Source of the DNA: Ideonella benzenivorans
GTDB taxonomy: Bacteria > Pseudomonadota > Gammaproteobacteria > Burkholderiales > Burkholderiaceae_C
Reading direction: 5' to 3'
Assembly: GCF_020387415.1 (NCBI RefSeq)
Contig: NZ_JAGWCB010000006.1
Coordinates: forward strand, 186,001-250,000
Length of the DNA stretch: 64,000 nucleotides
A program made the translations under genes and the position numbers. Every line of letters starts with the position of its first letter. Position 1 is the stretch's first letter. A model generated the notes under the pieces. It was not told where the DNA came from and ran no database searches. It saw nothing but the letters and a program-made list of their open reading frames with translations. Of this stretch, positions 36,274-46,089 are shown in pieces.

Positions 36274-38859
36274 ATGCCTTCTGACGTTTCCGCTCCGATC
36301 CCCGACCTGCCTTCCGACGCGCTGAGCGAGGACGACGTTCTCCAGCTCTACCGAGCCTGTCTGGGGCGCGATCCCGACCCCGGTGTGGCCGCCCGCGCCG
36401 CCGGTCGCCCCCTGGCCGAGATGGCGCTGGAGATGCTGCGCAGCGAGGAGATGGCGCTCAAGGTGCTGACGCCGCTGGTCCAGCAGCGCGCGCTGCCGCA
36501 CAGCCACCTCACCGAGGCGGACCGCGTACGGCTCTGGCGCTGGATGGGGCAGCGCCTGGGCTGCCCCGGGGGCGAACCGCTGGGCCGGGTGCGCCCCGAG
36601 CGCCTGCTGCAGCGCCTGTGCACCCACCCCCGCCTGGTGCAGGTGCTGGCGGACGTGCACGGTGGCTTGTTCACCGAGGTGGCGGCCCGCCTCGCCCAGC
36701 CCGAGGCGCTGGACCTGCAGGGCAAGATCGAGTTCGCCAACCACGAGTTCATCTCCGGCTGGGTCACCGATCTGTCGGAGCAGCGCGCCACGCTGCGGGT
36801 GGCCGTGCACTGCCAGGGGCGTCTCGTCGCCACCGGCTCGGCCCACAGCCTGCGGCCCGACATCCGCGAGCACATCGGCGGCAGCGGACTGTGCGGTTTT
36901 CGCCTGCCCTGGCGGCCGCAGGCCTGGCCTGCGGGTCAGGCCTTGGACCTGCAGCTGGTCGAGGCGGGCACCGACACCCCCGTCGGCGCCCTCTACCGCT
37001 ACGAGAACTCCCGGCTGGACCAACTGGGCGTGGCCCAGCTGCTGTCCAAGGAGCTGGAGGAGATCCAGCGCCGCATCGACGTGCTGGCCGAGATGGTGCC
37101 GCAGGCACTGCGCTACGCCGCCTTTCCGCTGGACCATTACGACCTCTACCGCCGCACCCACCGGGTGCCGCCACCGCCCTGGTTGCAGGAGCGTGCCTGG
37201 GCGGGCGTGCTGACCCCGCCCGCCGCCAGCGAGGGGCCGGCTTTCATGGCGCTGATCGATGGCGGCGCGGGGGATCCCATCGCGGCCCGTCGCACGGTGG
37301 ATGCCTTGCGGGCCCAACCCTGGCCACATTGGCAGGCCGTGGTCGTCGGGGCTGGCCGGGCCGTCGCCGAGGTGGCGGCCCTGATGGCCGCCGCCGAGCC
37401 ACGGGTGCGCGGGGTGGCGGGTTGGGACGATCTGCCTGCGTCCGCTGCCCCCTGGTGGCTGCTGCTGGAAGCGGGCGAACAGCTGGACCCGATGGCCTTG
37501 CCCTGGCTGGTGCATGCGGCGCGCCAGTCCCCCCAGGCGGCGGCGCTCTACTGGGACGAGGACACGCTGCTGTACCCGGGGGGCCGGGCGCCAGCGCGTG
37601 AGGAACGCCATGTACGGCCCCTGCTGCGCCGGGCCTTCGATGCCGACGCCATGCTGGAACTCAACGGGGTGGGGCGCAGCCTGGCGCTGCGGGCCGCCGC
37701 CCTGCAGGCGGTGGCGCCGGCGCTGTCCGCCGCGGCGGAGGGGGCTCTGAGCCCTGCGCCGGCCGCGCGCGAAGCCCTGGTCTGGGCCCTGGCCCGTCAG
37801 GGCGCGCTGGTGCATGTGCCACAGTTCCTGCTCAGCCGGGTTGGCGAGGCACAGGAGGAGGTCCCCGGCGATGCCGTGCAACGCCTGGTCGCCCAGGCCG
37901 ACCCCGAAACCCTGTCCCCCTGGCTGCCGGCGGCCTGGCAGGGCCGGCGCTGGCAGCGGGTGGACGATCCGCTGGGCGCCTCGCCCAAGCCCCTGGTGCG
38001 CTGGACGCCGCAGCGGCCCGAGGCGGTGCTCAGCGTGCTGCTGCCCACCCGCGACCAGCTGGGCCTGCTGCGCGACTGCATCGACACCCTGCGTGAGCAG
38101 GCCCTGCACCCCGGCGCGCTGGACATCGTCGTGGCCGACAACGGCAGCACCGAGCCCGAGACCCTGGCCTACCTGGCCGAGGGCGCGGCGCGTGGCGACT
38201 TCCGCGTGCTGCGCATCGACGAGCCCTTCAACTGGAGCCGGCTGAACAACCGCATGGCCGAGGCGGCCCGCGGCGAACACCTGCTGCTGCTCAACAACGA
38301 CACCCGCATGCTCACGGCGCAATGGGACGACATCCTGCGCGGCCTGCTGGAACGCGAGGACGTGCTGGCCGTGGGCGCGCGCCTGCTGTATGAGGACATG
38401 ACGATCCAGCATGCCGGCGTGCTGACCGGCCAGGAGCGCTTCGTCGCCCACGATGCGGTGGGCGTGCCGGTGGACGATGGCCTGGGCCTGCTGGGCCCGC
38501 AGCTCACTCGCCGCATGCCGGCGGTCACCGGCGCCTTTCTGGCCTGCACGGCGGCCACCTACGCGGCCACCGGCGGCATGGACGAGGCCCAGCTCTCGGT
38601 CACCTTCAACGACGTGGACTGGTGCCAGCGCGCCGGCCAGCGCTTTCCGGACCGGCACATCGTCTACAGCCCGCTGCTGAGCCTGGTGCACCTGGAGTCC
38701 AAGAGCCGCGGCTTCGACTTCCAGGACCCGCTCAAGCAGGCCCGGGCCGACTACGAGCGCCAGGCCTTCGAGGCCCGCTCCGGCGGCTGGGTGATCGAGG
38801 ACCGCGGCGGCAACCCGCAGCTGAGCCACTGGGTGCGCCCGGGCACGGCGCTGGGCTGA
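36274..38859 (+). CDS. Glycosyltransferase GT2 with DUF4214-like and GW modules
   Basis: The 861-residue protein is modular. Residues about 18-60 look like DUF4214 (DDVLQLYRACLGRDPDPGV). Residues about 150-245 form a GW module (FISGWVTDL...RPDIREHIGGSGLCGF). A coiled-coil segment lies at about 255-285. Residues 310-575 look like a worn GT-A-like domain (LIDGGAGDP, YWDEDTLL). A true GT2 domain starts near 586 (LSVLLPTRDQLGLLRDC), with DNGS, LLNNDTRM near 676 and FNDVDWCQR. Rhamnosyltransferase-like GT2 proteins of O-antigen clusters share this C-terminal type. It ends the coupled block before the epimerase-rml operon. Confidence 0.82.
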   Translation: MPSDVSAPIPDLPSDALSEDDVLQLYRACLGRDPDPGVAARAAGRPLAEMALEMLRSEEMALKVLTPLVQQRALPHSHLTEADRVRLWRWMGQRLGCPGGEPLGRVRPERLLQRLCTHPRLVQVLADVHGGLFTEVAARLAQPEALDLQGKIEFANHEFISGWVTDLSEQRATLRVAVHCQGRLVATGSAHSLRPDIREHIGGSGLCGFRLPWRPQAWPAGQALDLQLVEAGTDTPVGALYRYENSRLDQLGVAQLLSKELEEIQRRIDVLAEMVPQALRYAAFPLDHYDLYRRTHRVPPPPWLQERAWAGVLTPPAASEGPAFMALIDGGAGDPIAARRTVDALRAQPWPHWQAVVVGAGRAVAEVAALMAAAEPRVRGVAGWDDLPASAAPWWLLLEAGEQLDPMALPWLVHAARQSPQAAALYWDEDTLLYPGGRAPAREERHVRPLLRRAFDADAMLELNGVGRSLALRAAALQAVAPALSAAAEGALSPAPAAREALVWALARQGALVHVPQFLLSRVGEAQEEVPGDAVQRLVAQADPETLSPWLPAAWQGRRWQRVDDPLGASPKPLVRWTPQRPEAVLSVLLPTRDQLGLLRDCIDTLREQALHPGALDIVVADNGSTEPETLAYLAEGAARGDFRVLRIDEPFNWSRLNNRMAEAARGEHLLLLNNDTRMLTAQWDDILRGLLEREDVLAVGARLLYEDMTIQHAGVLTGQERFVAHDAVGVPVDDGLGLLGPQLTRRMPAVTGAFLACTAATYAATGGMDEAQLSVTFNDVDWCQRAGQRFPDRHIVYSPLLSLVHLESKSRGFDFQDPLKQARADYERQAFEARSGGWVIEDRGGNPQLSHWVRPGTALG

Positions 38860-38865
38860 GCCGAG

Positions 38866-38894
38866 TTCCGCCCAGGCGCGGGCTGGTCGACAAT
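38866..38894 (+). promoter_or_regulatory. Possible promoter for the epimerase-rml operon
   Basis: TTCCGC (38866-38871) and GACAAT (38889-38894) are 17 bp apart in the 88-bp gap before the gene at 38948. The -10 matches consensus at four of six bases. This is a weak prediction supported mainly by position. Confidence 0.35.
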
Positions 38895-38947
38895 CACCCC
38901 ATGAGTCCGTTTCTGTTCCCGGACTGTTCCCTGCACGGGGGGCAGCC

Positions 38948-39955
38948 ATGAAAGTCCTGATCACCGGCGCGGCCGGCTTCATCGGCATGCACGTGGCCGA
39001 GCGCCTGCTGGCGCGCGGCGATGAGGTGGTCGGCATCGACAACCTCAACGACTACTACGACCCGGCGCTCAAGCAGGCCCGGCTGGCCCGGCTGACACCC
39101 CGGGCGGGTTTCCGCTTCCAGCGCCTGGACGTGGCCGACCGCGCCGGGGTGGAGGCGCTGTTCGCCGCCGAGCGCTTCGACCGGGTGGTGCATCTGGCGG
39201 CCCAGGCGGGGGTGCGCTACTCGATCACCCACCCGCATGCTTACGGTGAGTCCAACCTGACGGGCTTTCTGAATGTGCTGGAGGCCTGCCGCCAGCATCC
39301 GGTGGCCCATCTGGTCTACGCCAGCAGCTCCAGCGTCTACGGCGGCAACACCAAGATGCCGTTCTCCGAGGCGGACGCGGTGGACCACCCGGTGAGCCTG
39401 TATGCGGCCACCAAGAAGGCCAACGAGCTGATGGCCCACACCTACAGCCACCTCTACCGCCTGCCCACCACCGGCCTGCGCTTCTTCACCGTCTACGGGC
39501 CCTGGGGCCGGCCGGACATGGCCTACTTCAGCTTCACCCGCAAGATCCTGGCGGGCGAGCCCATCCCGGTCTTCAATGAAGGCCGCATGCAGCGCGACTT
39601 CACCTACATCGACGACATCGTCGACGGCGTGGTGGCGGTGCTGGACAAGCCGGCCACCCCGGCCGAGGCCTACGACCCAGCTGCGCCGCACCCGGGCCTG
39701 TCCAACGCGCCCTACCGCATCTTCAACATCGGCAACCAGGACCCGCTGCCGCTGGGCGAGTTCATCGCCGCCATCGAGGCGGCGCTGGGCCGCGAGGCCG
39801 TCAAGCAGTACCTGCCCATGCAGCCCGGCGACGTGGTGGCCACCTCGGCCGACGTCAGCGCCCTGGCCGCCTGGACCGGGCTGAACCCCGGCACCCCGCT
39901 GCGCGAAGGCATTCAGCGTTTTGCCGACTGGTACCGCGATTACCACCGCATCTGA
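38948..39955 (+). CDS. UDP-glucuronate 4-epimerase (CapI/LpsL-like)
   Basis: The 335-residue short-chain dehydrogenase/epimerase has the NAD-binding GAAGFIGMH motif at residues 7-15 and IDNLNDYYDPALK, which is typical of UDP-glucuronate/UDP-galacturonate epimerases. YAATKK supplies the catalytic Tyr152 and Lys156, and YGPWGRPDMA also fits the CapI group. It would convert UDP-glucuronate to UDP-galacturonate for a uronic-acid-containing capsule. No UDP-glucose dehydrogenase is in the window. A GGGGGGCAGCC stretch lies before the ATG. It starts a run with rmlACBD, whose first start follows 3 bp after its stop. Confidence 0.87.
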   Translation: MKVLITGAAGFIGMHVAERLLARGDEVVGIDNLNDYYDPALKQARLARLTPRAGFRFQRLDVADRAGVEALFAAERFDRVVHLAAQAGVRYSITHPHAYGESNLTGFLNVLEACRQHPVAHLVYASSSSVYGGNTKMPFSEADAVDHPVSLYAATKKANELMAHTYSHLYRLPTTGLRFFTVYGPWGRPDMAYFSFTRKILAGEPIPVFNEGRMQRDFTYIDDIVDGVVAVLDKPATPAEAYDPAAPHPGLSNAPYRIFNIGNQDPLPLGEFIAAIEAALGREAVKQYLPMQPGDVVATSADVSALAAWTGLNPGTPLREGIQRFADWYRDYHRI

Positions 39956-39958
39956 CCC

Positions 39959-40846
39959 ATGACATCCGCACGCAAAGGCATCATCCTGGCCGGGGGCTCC
40001 GGCACCCGGCTGCATCCGGCCACGCTGGCCATCAGCAAGCAGCTGATCCCGGTGTACGACAAGCCCATGGTCTATTACCCGCTGTCGGCCCTGCTGCTGG
40101 CGGGCATCCGCGAGATCCTGCTGATCAGCACGCCGCAGGACACGCCGCGCTTCCGGCAGCTGCTGGGCGACGGCTCGGCCTGGGGGCTCTCGTTGCAGTA
40201 CGCGGTGCAGCCCAGCCCGGACGGCCTGGCCCAGGCCTTCCTGATCGGCGAGGACTTCCTGGCCGGCGCGCCCAGCGCCCTGGTGCTGGGCGACAACATC
40301 TTCTACGGCCACGACCTCGGCCGGCGTTTGCAGGCGGCTGACCGCAAGACCGAAGGCGCCACCGTTTTCGCCTACCCGGTGACCGACCCCGAGCGCTACG
40401 GCGTGGTCGAGTTCGATGCCCAGGGCCACGCCATCAGCCTGGAAGAGAAGCCGGCCCAGCCCAAGAGCCGCTACGCCGTCACCGGCCTGTACTTCTACGA
40501 CACCCAGGTGGTGGAACACGCCAAGGCCATCCGGCCCAGCGCCCGCGGCGAGCTGGAGATCACCGACCTGAACCGGCGCTACCTGGAGGCCGGGCAACTG
40601 GACGTGCAGAAGTTCGGTCGCGGCGACGCCTGGCTGGACACCGGCACCCATGACAGCCTGCTGGAAGCCAGCGCCTTCGTGCAGACGCTCGAACGACGGC
40701 AGGGCCTGAAGGCCTGCTGCCCCGAGGAGATCTGCTGGCGCAACGGCTGGATCAGCGACGAACAGCTCGCGACCCTGGCCGCGCCGCTGGCCAAGAGCGG
40801 CTACGGCAAGTACCTGCAGCAGATTCTCAAGGACAAGGTGTACTGA
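39959..40846 (+). CDS. rmlA: Glucose-1-phosphate thymidylyltransferase
   Basis: The 295-residue enzyme makes dTDP-glucose, the first step toward dTDP-L-rhamnose. The signature [20 protein letters not shown] starts at residue 7, with [17 protein letters not shown] next. Further blocks are [33 protein letters not shown] and [11 protein letters not shown]. Length is normal. The stop overlaps the rmlC start as TGATG. The same product could also feed the DegT aminotransferase at 50098. Confidence 0.96.
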   Translation: MTSARKGIILAGGSGTRLHPATLAISKQLIPVYDKPMVYYPLSALLLAGIREILLISTPQDTPRFRQLLGDGSAWGLSLQYAVQPSPDGLAQAFLIGEDFLAGAPSALVLGDNIFYGHDLGRRLQAADRKTEGATVFAYPVTDPERYGVVEFDAQGHAISLEEKPAQPKSRYAVTGLYFYDTQVVEHAKAIRPSARGELEITDLNRRYLEAGQLDVQKFGRGDAWLDTGTHDSLLEASAFVQTLERRQGLKACCPEEICWRNGWISDEQLATLAAPLAKSGYGKYLQQILKDKVY

Positions 40847-41385
40847 TGAAGGCGATCCAGACGGCGATTGCCGACGTGCTGATCCTGGAGCCGAAGGTGT
40901 TCGGCGATGCGCGCGGTTTCTTCATGGAGAGTTTCAACCAGAAGGTCTTCGACGAACTGGTGGGGCAGCCGGTGAACTTCGTGCAGGACAACCACTCGCG
41001 CTCGGCCAAGGGCGTGTTGCGCGGGCTGCATTTCCAGAAGGCCCCGCACGCCCAGGGCAAGCTGGTGCGGGTGACGGCGGGCGCGGTGTTCGACGTGGCG
41101 GTGGACATCCGCCGCGAGAGCCCCACCTTCGGCCGCTGGGTGGGGGTGGAGCTGAGTGCGGACAACCACCGCCAGTTCTGGATCCCGCCGGGCCTGGCGC
41201 ACGGCTTCCTGGTGCTCAGCGACAGCGCGGACTTCCTCTACAAGGCCACCGACTACTACGCGCCGCAGGCCGAGGGGGCGCTGCGCTGGGACGACCCGGA
41301 CCTGGCGATCGCCTGGCCCGACATCGGCATGGCCCCGCAGCTCTCGGCCAAGGATGCCGCTGCCGGTCTCCTGCGTGATCTTTGA
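40846..41385 (+). CDS. rmlC: dTDP-4-dehydrorhamnose 3,5-epimerase
   Basis: The 179-residue cupin enzyme is of normal length. It shows the family sequence ARGFFMESFNQKVFDEL, the catalytic-site NHSRSAKGVLRGLHFQ with its His, VAVDIRRESPTFG, and WIPPGLAHGFLVLSD. It epimerises dTDP-4-keto-6-deoxyglucose at C3 and C5. It is translationally coupled to rmlA; rmlB follows after 21 bp. Confidence 0.96.
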   Translation: MKAIQTAIADVLILEPKVFGDARGFFMESFNQKVFDELVGQPVNFVQDNHSRSAKGVLRGLHFQKAPHAQGKLVRVTAGAVFDVAVDIRRESPTFGRWVGVELSADNHRQFWIPPGLAHGFLVLSDSADFLYKATDYYAPQAEGALRWDDPDLAIAWPDIGMAPQLSAKDAAAGLLRDL

Positions 41386-41406
41386 ACCCGACCCCGGACT
41401 GAACCC

Positions 41407-42471
41407 ATGACGATTCTCGTGACCGGCGGTGCCGGCTTCATCGGCAGCAACTTCGTGCTGGACTGGCTGGCGGACCCCGCGGCCGAGCCGGTGGTGAACC
41501 TGGACGCGCTGACCTACGCCGGCAACCGCGCCAACCTGGCCTCGCTCGAGGGCGACGCGCGCCACCACTTCGTGCACGGCGACATCGGCGACCGCGCTCG
41601 GGTGGACCAGCTGCTGGCCACCCACCGCCCGCGCGCCATCGTGCATTTCGCGGCGGAAAGCCATGTGGACCGCTCCATCCACGGCCCCGGCGCCTTCATG
41701 AAGACCAACGTCGAAGGCACCTTCACGCTGCTCGAAGCGGCGCGGGCCTTCTGGGGCACGCTCGAAGGCGACGAGAAGGCCGCCTTCCGCTTCCACCACG
41801 TCAGCACCGACGAGGTCTACGGCAGCCTCAAGCCCAGCGACCCGCCTTTTGCCGAGACGAACCCCTACGAGCCCAACAGCCCCTACAGCGCCAGCAAGGC
41901 CGCCAGCGACCACCTGGTGCGCGCCTGGCACCACACCTACGGCCTGCCGGTGCTCACCACCAACTGCAGCAACAACTACGGGCCCTACCACTTCCCCGAG
42001 AAGCTGATCCCGCTGATGATCGTGAACGCCCTGGCCGGCAAGCCCCTGCCGGTCTATGGCGACGGCCAGCAGATCCGCGACTGGCTCTACGTCAAGGACC
42101 ACTGCAGCGGCATCCGCGCCGTGCTGGCCGGCGGCCGCCTGGGCGAGACCTACAACATCGGCGGCTGGAACGAGAAGGCCAACCTGGACATCGTCCAGAC
42201 GGTGTGCGCGCTGCTCGACGAGCTGCGCCCGGACCCGGCGGGCCCCTACAGCCGCCTGATCACCTACGTCACCGACCGCCCCGGCCACGACCGGCGCTAC
42301 GCCATCGACGCGCGCAAGATCGAGCGTGAGCTGGGCTGGCGCCCGGCCGAGACCTTCGAGACCGGCATCCGCAAGACGGTGCAGTGGTACCTGGACCACC
42401 CGGACTGGGTGGCCGATGTGCAGAGCGGGGCCTACAAGGACTGGGTCGGCCAACACTACGGAGCCCGTTGA
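41407..42471 (+). CDS. rmlB: dTDP-glucose 4,6-dehydratase
   Basis: The 354-residue protein has the NAD-binding GGAGFIGSN motif near residue 7 and the diagnostic HVSTDEVYG block (Asp135, Glu136). [10 protein letters not shown] gives Tyr160 and Lys164, and [18 protein letters not shown] follows. It converts dTDP-glucose to dTDP-4-keto-6-deoxyglucose, the branch point between rhamnose and 4-amino sugars. The next gene, rmlD, starts 1 bp after the stop. Confidence 0.97.
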   Translation: MTILVTGGAGFIGSNFVLDWLADPAAEPVVNLDALTYAGNRANLASLEGDARHHFVHGDIGDRARVDQLLATHRPRAIVHFAAESHVDRSIHGPGAFMKTNVEGTFTLLEAARAFWGTLEGDEKAAFRFHHVSTDEVYGSLKPSDPPFAETNPYEPNSPYSASKAASDHLVRAWHHTYGLPVLTTNCSNNYGPYHFPEKLIPLMIVNALAGKPLPVYGDGQQIRDWLYVKDHCSGIRAVLAGGRLGETYNIGGWNEKANLDIVQTVCALLDELRPDPAGPYSRLITYVTDRPGHDRRYAIDARKIERELGWRPAETFETGIRKTVQWYLDHPDWVADVQSGAYKDWVGQHYGAR

Positions 42472-42472
42472 G

Positions 42473-43372
42473 ATGGCGCCGCCGAAAATCCTTCTGCTCG
42501 GACCCAATGGCCAGGTCGGCTGGGAGCTGCGCCGCGCCCTGGCCCCGCTGGGCCGCGTCATCGCCCTGGGGCGTGAGCACGATGGCCTGTGCGGCGACCT
42601 GACCCACCCGGGCGAGCTGGCTGGCAGCGTGCGCATGCTGCGGCCGGACATCATCGTCAATGCCGCGGCCCACACCGCGGTGGACAAGGCCGAGAGCGAG
42701 CCGGCCCTGGCCGAACTGCTCAACGCCCGCGCCCCGGCCACGCTGGCCCAGCTGGCGGCCGAGTTGGGCGCCACCCTGGTCCACTACAGCACCGACTACG
42801 TCTTCGACGGCAGCGGCGAGCAGCCGCGCGACGAGGACGCCGCCACCGGCCCGCTGTCGGTCTACGGCCGCAGCAAGCTGGCGGGCGAACAGGCCATCCA
42901 GGCCAGCGGCTGCCGCCACCTGATCTTCCGCACCAGCTGGGTCTATGCCGCGCGCGGCGGCAACTTTGCCAAGACCATGCTGCGCCTGGCCGGCGAGCGC
43001 GAGCAGTTGCGCGTCATTGCCGACCAGATCGGCGCGCCCACCGGGGCCGAGCTGATCGCCGACGTCACCGCCCATGCGCTGCGCGCCCTGGCCCAGCGGC
43101 CCGAGCTGGCCGGCCTGTACCACCTGGCGGCCGATGGCCAGACCAGCTGGCACGGCTATGCCGAGCATGTGCTCGCCTGGGCCCGGCGCCATGGGCAGGC
43201 GCTGAAGGTGCAGACGGTCGAGGCCATTCCCACCAGTGCCTACCCCACGCCGGCGCAGCGCCCGCTCAACTCGCGGCTGGACACCACCCGGCTGCGCGAG
43301 GCCTTCGGCCTGCAGCTGCCGCCCTGGCAGAGCGGCGTCGAGCGCATGCTGACCGAGTTCCTCGGCGTCTGA
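42473..43372 (+). CDS. rmlD: dTDP-4-dehydrorhamnose reductase
   Basis: The 299-residue reductase has GPNGQVGWEL as the nucleotide-binding loop near residue 9, INAAAHTAVDKAE-type sequence, HYSTDYVFDG, and YGRSKLAGE with Tyr131 and Lys135. The C-terminus (RPLNSRLDTTRLREAFGL) is typical. It completes dTDP-L-rhamnose. The gene order A-C-B-D differs from the common B-D-A-C but all four are intact. ATG 42473 is set by the adjacent rmlB stop. Confidence 0.95.
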   Translation: MAPPKILLLGPNGQVGWELRRALAPLGRVIALGREHDGLCGDLTHPGELAGSVRMLRPDIIVNAAAHTAVDKAESEPALAELLNARAPATLAQLAAELGATLVHYSTDYVFDGSGEQPRDEDAATGPLSVYGRSKLAGEQAIQASGCRHLIFRTSWVYAARGGNFAKTMLRLAGEREQLRVIADQIGAPTGAELIADVTAHALRALAQRPELAGLYHLAADGQTSWHGYAEHVLAWARRHGQALKVQTVEAIPTSAYPTPAQRPLNSRLDTTRLREAFGLQLPPWQSGVERMLTEFLGV

Positions 43373-43380
43373 GCCTGGCG

Positions 43381-45282
43381 ATGCTGCAGGCCTATGCCGA
43401 CATCCTCGTAGCGCCGGTGCAGGCCTTGTTCGCAGCCTTCCACGGCGGGCCGGTGCACCAGGCCGGTCCGATCTATCCCGACTTCGACCGGCAGGGCCGG
43501 GCTCGGCACTGGCGCGGCACGGCCCCGGTGGATGTCTGTCCGCAGCCCCCGGCCGAAGGCGAGCCCATCGACAGCCTGGACGGCGAAGCCCTGTGGGGCG
43601 GCTGCCTGGTGAACCACTTCGGCCACTTCCTGGCCGAGTTCGCCCATCGCCTGTTGCCGGCCGCCCAGGCCCGACCCGATCTGCCCATCCTCTACGTCAC
43701 CCGGCCGGGGCAGGGCGCCGAGCCGCTGCCCGGCTTCATCCAGGCCGTCTTTGAATACCTGGGCGTGGCCGGCCGCGTGCGGGTGCTGGACCGCCCGACC
43801 CGCGTGGGCATGCTGTGGGTGGCCCCGCAGGCCGAGTGCCTGGGTGGCCCGCCGCCCGCGGCCGATTACCTGGCACGGCTGGCGGAACGCCAGGCGGCGC
43901 TGCCCGTCGCGCCGGCCGGCGAGGTGCTGTTCGTCAGCCGCGCCGGGGTGGGGGAGGGCCTGGTGGGCGAGGCCGCGCTGGAGGACTTCTTCGCCGCCCT
44001 GGGCGCGCGCATCTACCGTCCCGAGCAGCACCCACTGGCCGAGCAGTTGGCCACCTACCTCGCGCACACCCAGCTCGTGTTCACCGAGGGCAGCGCGCTG
44101 CACGGGCTGCAGCTGCTGGGGCGTCTCCCGGGCGAGCTGACGGTGCTGTCGCGCCGGCCGGGCCGCTTTGGCCAGGCCTTTCTGGCGCCCCGCGTGGCCG
44201 CGCTGCACCATGTGCCGCTGGCCGGCCCGGCCGTCCACGGCCGTGCGGCAGAGGGCCGCCGCGCGAACTGGGTTGGGCTGGTGTACCTGAACACGGCGCC
44301 GCTGGCCGACTTGGCGCGGCGGCTGTTCCCCGGCCACGCGGCCGAACGCCTGGCGCACGCCCTGACCCAGTTGCAGGATCGGCTGGCTGCCGAGGAGGCG
44401 CCGGCCACCCTGGCCTATCTGCGGAGCCACCGTGGCCAGCCGCTCTGGCAGGACAGCGGGGCCGTGCTGCGCGATCTGGCGGGCACCGGGCGACTGTCCT
44501 GGTCTGTGCGGCTGCAGGCCAGTGCCGTGCTGGCCGGGCTGGACAGCGTGCCCGCCTTGTCGCTGGGCGGGGCCCCGCTGCCGGTGGCGGCCTTGCGCGG
44601 GCAGACCCCCCCGACGGCCTGGCTGGCGCTGCTGGGCCAGGTGGCGGACGGTGTGCCCGACCCCGGCCTGTGGACCGTGGCCGAGGCGCTGGATCGCTCC
44701 GGGGGCGTGCTGGGGCCGGACTGGGTGCACAGCGACGTGTTGACCGGCGCGGTGCTCTGCAGCCTGGCCGCTGCGGACGGGGCAGTGCAGGACGTCGTCC
44801 TGTCGCGGCCCGGGCCCTGGCGGGATCCGGCCGCAATGGCGACGGCGATGCCGGTGATCCAGCGCCTGGTGCTGCTGCGCCTGGCCTGCCCGGCGCGCTT
44901 TCACTACCGTGCCCCGCTGCGGCTGGATGCTGCGGGCTGGCAGGCGCTGCGCCGCGCGCCGCTGCCGGTCTGGCAACGCTGCGTGCTGGCCTGGTTCCAT
45001 CTGCTGCTGGAGGGGCGCTGGCCGGTCTGCAGCCCGGAGCCTTGGGCCCGGGCCTTGCGTGCGCTGGCCGAGCCCGGCGCCGCGGTGAGCGGGGGCGAAC
45101 CGGAGGCCGATCCCTGGGCCGAACTGCAACGGCGCCTAGCGGCCTGGCTGCAGACCGACCAGCCCGAGGCCCAGGCGCGCGTGGCGCGCTGGCTGGCCCG
45201 GCGGGCTCACCCCGCCGCGTCGTCGTTCTCGGGCGAGGGGGCGGGCCAGGGCTCACCCGTCAAGGGCTCGGGCACCGGGTAG
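43381..45282 (+). CDS. GT61-family glycosyltransferase with long C-terminal extension
   Basis: The 633-residue protein has the GT61 (DUF563) core in its first 300 residues: WGGCLVNHFGHFLAEFAHRL near residue 75 and LVFTEGSALHGLQLLGRLPG near 235. GT61 members include plant xylosyltransferases and bacterial capsule enzymes. The remaining roughly 330 residues are helical, with no motif I can place, and may be a second domain. ATG 43381 lies 8 bp after rmlD. The last 76 bp overlap the end of the convergent sulfotransferase gene, and the Pro/Ser/Gly-rich tail comes from that overlap. It is one of three GT61 genes in the locus. Confidence 0.75.
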   Translation: MLQAYADILVAPVQALFAAFHGGPVHQAGPIYPDFDRQGRARHWRGTAPVDVCPQPPAEGEPIDSLDGEALWGGCLVNHFGHFLAEFAHRLLPAAQARPDLPILYVTRPGQGAEPLPGFIQAVFEYLGVAGRVRVLDRPTRVGMLWVAPQAECLGGPPPAADYLARLAERQAALPVAPAGEVLFVSRAGVGEGLVGEAALEDFFAALGARIYRPEQHPLAEQLATYLAHTQLVFTEGSALHGLQLLGRLPGELTVLSRRPGRFGQAFLAPRVAALHHVPLAGPAVHGRAAEGRRANWVGLVYLNTAPLADLARRLFPGHAAERLAHALTQLQDRLAAEEAPATLAYLRSHRGQPLWQDSGAVLRDLAGTGRLSWSVRLQASAVLAGLDSVPALSLGGAPLPVAALRGQTPPTAWLALLGQVADGVPDPGLWTVAEALDRSGGVLGPDWVHSDVLTGAVLCSLAAADGAVQDVVLSRPGPWRDPAAMATAMPVIQRLVLLRLACPARFHYRAPLRLDAAGWQALRRAPLPVWQRCVLAWFHLLLEGRWPVCSPEPWARALRALAEPGAAVSGGEPEADPWAELQRRLAAWLQTDQPEAQARVARWLARRAHPAASSFSGEGAGQGSPVKGSGTG

Positions 45283-45974
45283 CCGAACAGCTGGAAGTCG
45301 GTCAGGCAGTGCGCCCGCACCTGGGCCCAGGCCGCGTCGGACAACTGGGCCTCGGTGTTGCGCTGGCTGCGGTTGTGCATGCCCAGCGGGGCCTGCAGCG
45401 CCAGCCGCTGCTGCACCTCGGCCCAGTCGTCCTCGGCCCGTTCCACCTGGCCGACAAAGTCGACCAGCAGTTGCTGGCGTTCGTCGCACAGGCTGCGCCA
45501 CATCGGCTGGGCGCCGGCATCGCGCCAGGTCAGCGGGTGGCACAGAAAGGCGTCGAAGGTCTCGCTCTGGAGCGCGGCCCGCACCGCCGCGTAGTGGTAG
45601 GGCAGGCGGTTCGGCCAACGTTCCTGCTCCTCCCAGAGCCGCCGTTCGTCGTCCGTCATCGGTTGCGTCTCCGCCAGGCCGCGCGCGAAGGTGTAGAGCG
45701 AGCGCAGCCGCTCCAGCGGGTGGCGCACGAAGGCGAAGCTGAACCACTGCGCCCAGCGCTGCGGCCCCAGCCACTGCCGGGCCTGGGCCGCGGTGGCGTG
45801 CTTGTCCAGCCCGATCACCTGCTTGAACACCGCCTGCAGGCGCTCGCCTCCCGGGGTGGAGCCCAGCACCAGGTCGTTGGGCATCAGGTGCGCGGCCAAC
45901 GCCACCTCAATGCTGGTGCCGGCGCACTTGTGCACATGGACGAACACGAATTGACGGTTGAACGAGACGATCAT
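45207..45974 (-). CDS. Sulfotransferase family protein
   Basis: The 255-residue protein starts MIVSFNRQFVFVHVHKCAGT; HKCAGTSIEVAL is the 5'-phosphosulfate loop of Sulfotransfer_2-type carbohydrate sulfotransferases. FAFVRHPLERLRSLYTFARG (about residue 75) is the 3'-phosphate motif. A W-rich central part and the late HNRSQRNTEAQLSDAAW segment resemble bacterial polysaccharide sulfotransferases. ATG 45974 is the first start consistent with the fold; the open frame upstream has no family sequence. It runs against the locus direction, overlaps the GT61 gene by 76 bp, and is divergent from the dual sulfotransferase gene across 115 bp. Confidence 0.82.
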   Translation of the reverse strand: MIVSFNRQFVFVHVHKCAGTSIEVALAAHLMPNDLVLGSTPGGERLQAVFKQVIGLDKHATAAQARQWLGPQRWAQWFSFAFVRHPLERLRSLYTFARGLAETQPMTDDERRLWEEQERWPNRLPYHYAAVRAALQSETFDAFLCHPLTWRDAGAQPMWRSLCDERQQLLVDFVGQVERAEDDWAEVQQRLALQAPLGMHNRSQRNTEAQLSDAAWAQVRAHCLTDFQLFGYPVPEPLTGEPWPAPSPENDDAAG

Positions 45975-46046
45975 GGTCCGCAGACAAGGGCCGGAGGAGT
46001 GGGCGCAGTCTAGCAATGGGGGATCGGCACCGGGGAGGGCCTCGCC

Positions 46047-46052
46047 TATGAT
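46047..46052 (+). promoter_or_regulatory. Possible -10 element before the dual sulfotransferase gene
   Basis: TATGAT lies 37 bp before ATG 46090 in the 115-bp divergent gap. It matches the -10 consensus at five of six bases, but no clear -35 is seen. Confidence 0.35.
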
Positions 46053-46089
46053 GCCTCGACCCTGCCCCTTCGCTGACCGACCCCCTCGC

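Noticed and set aside
35611-39048. Minus-strand open frame of about 1145 codons
   Set aside because: It is antisense to a GT4, the modular GT2 and the start of the epimerase gene. The product is rich in His, Gln and Arg and shows no family motif.
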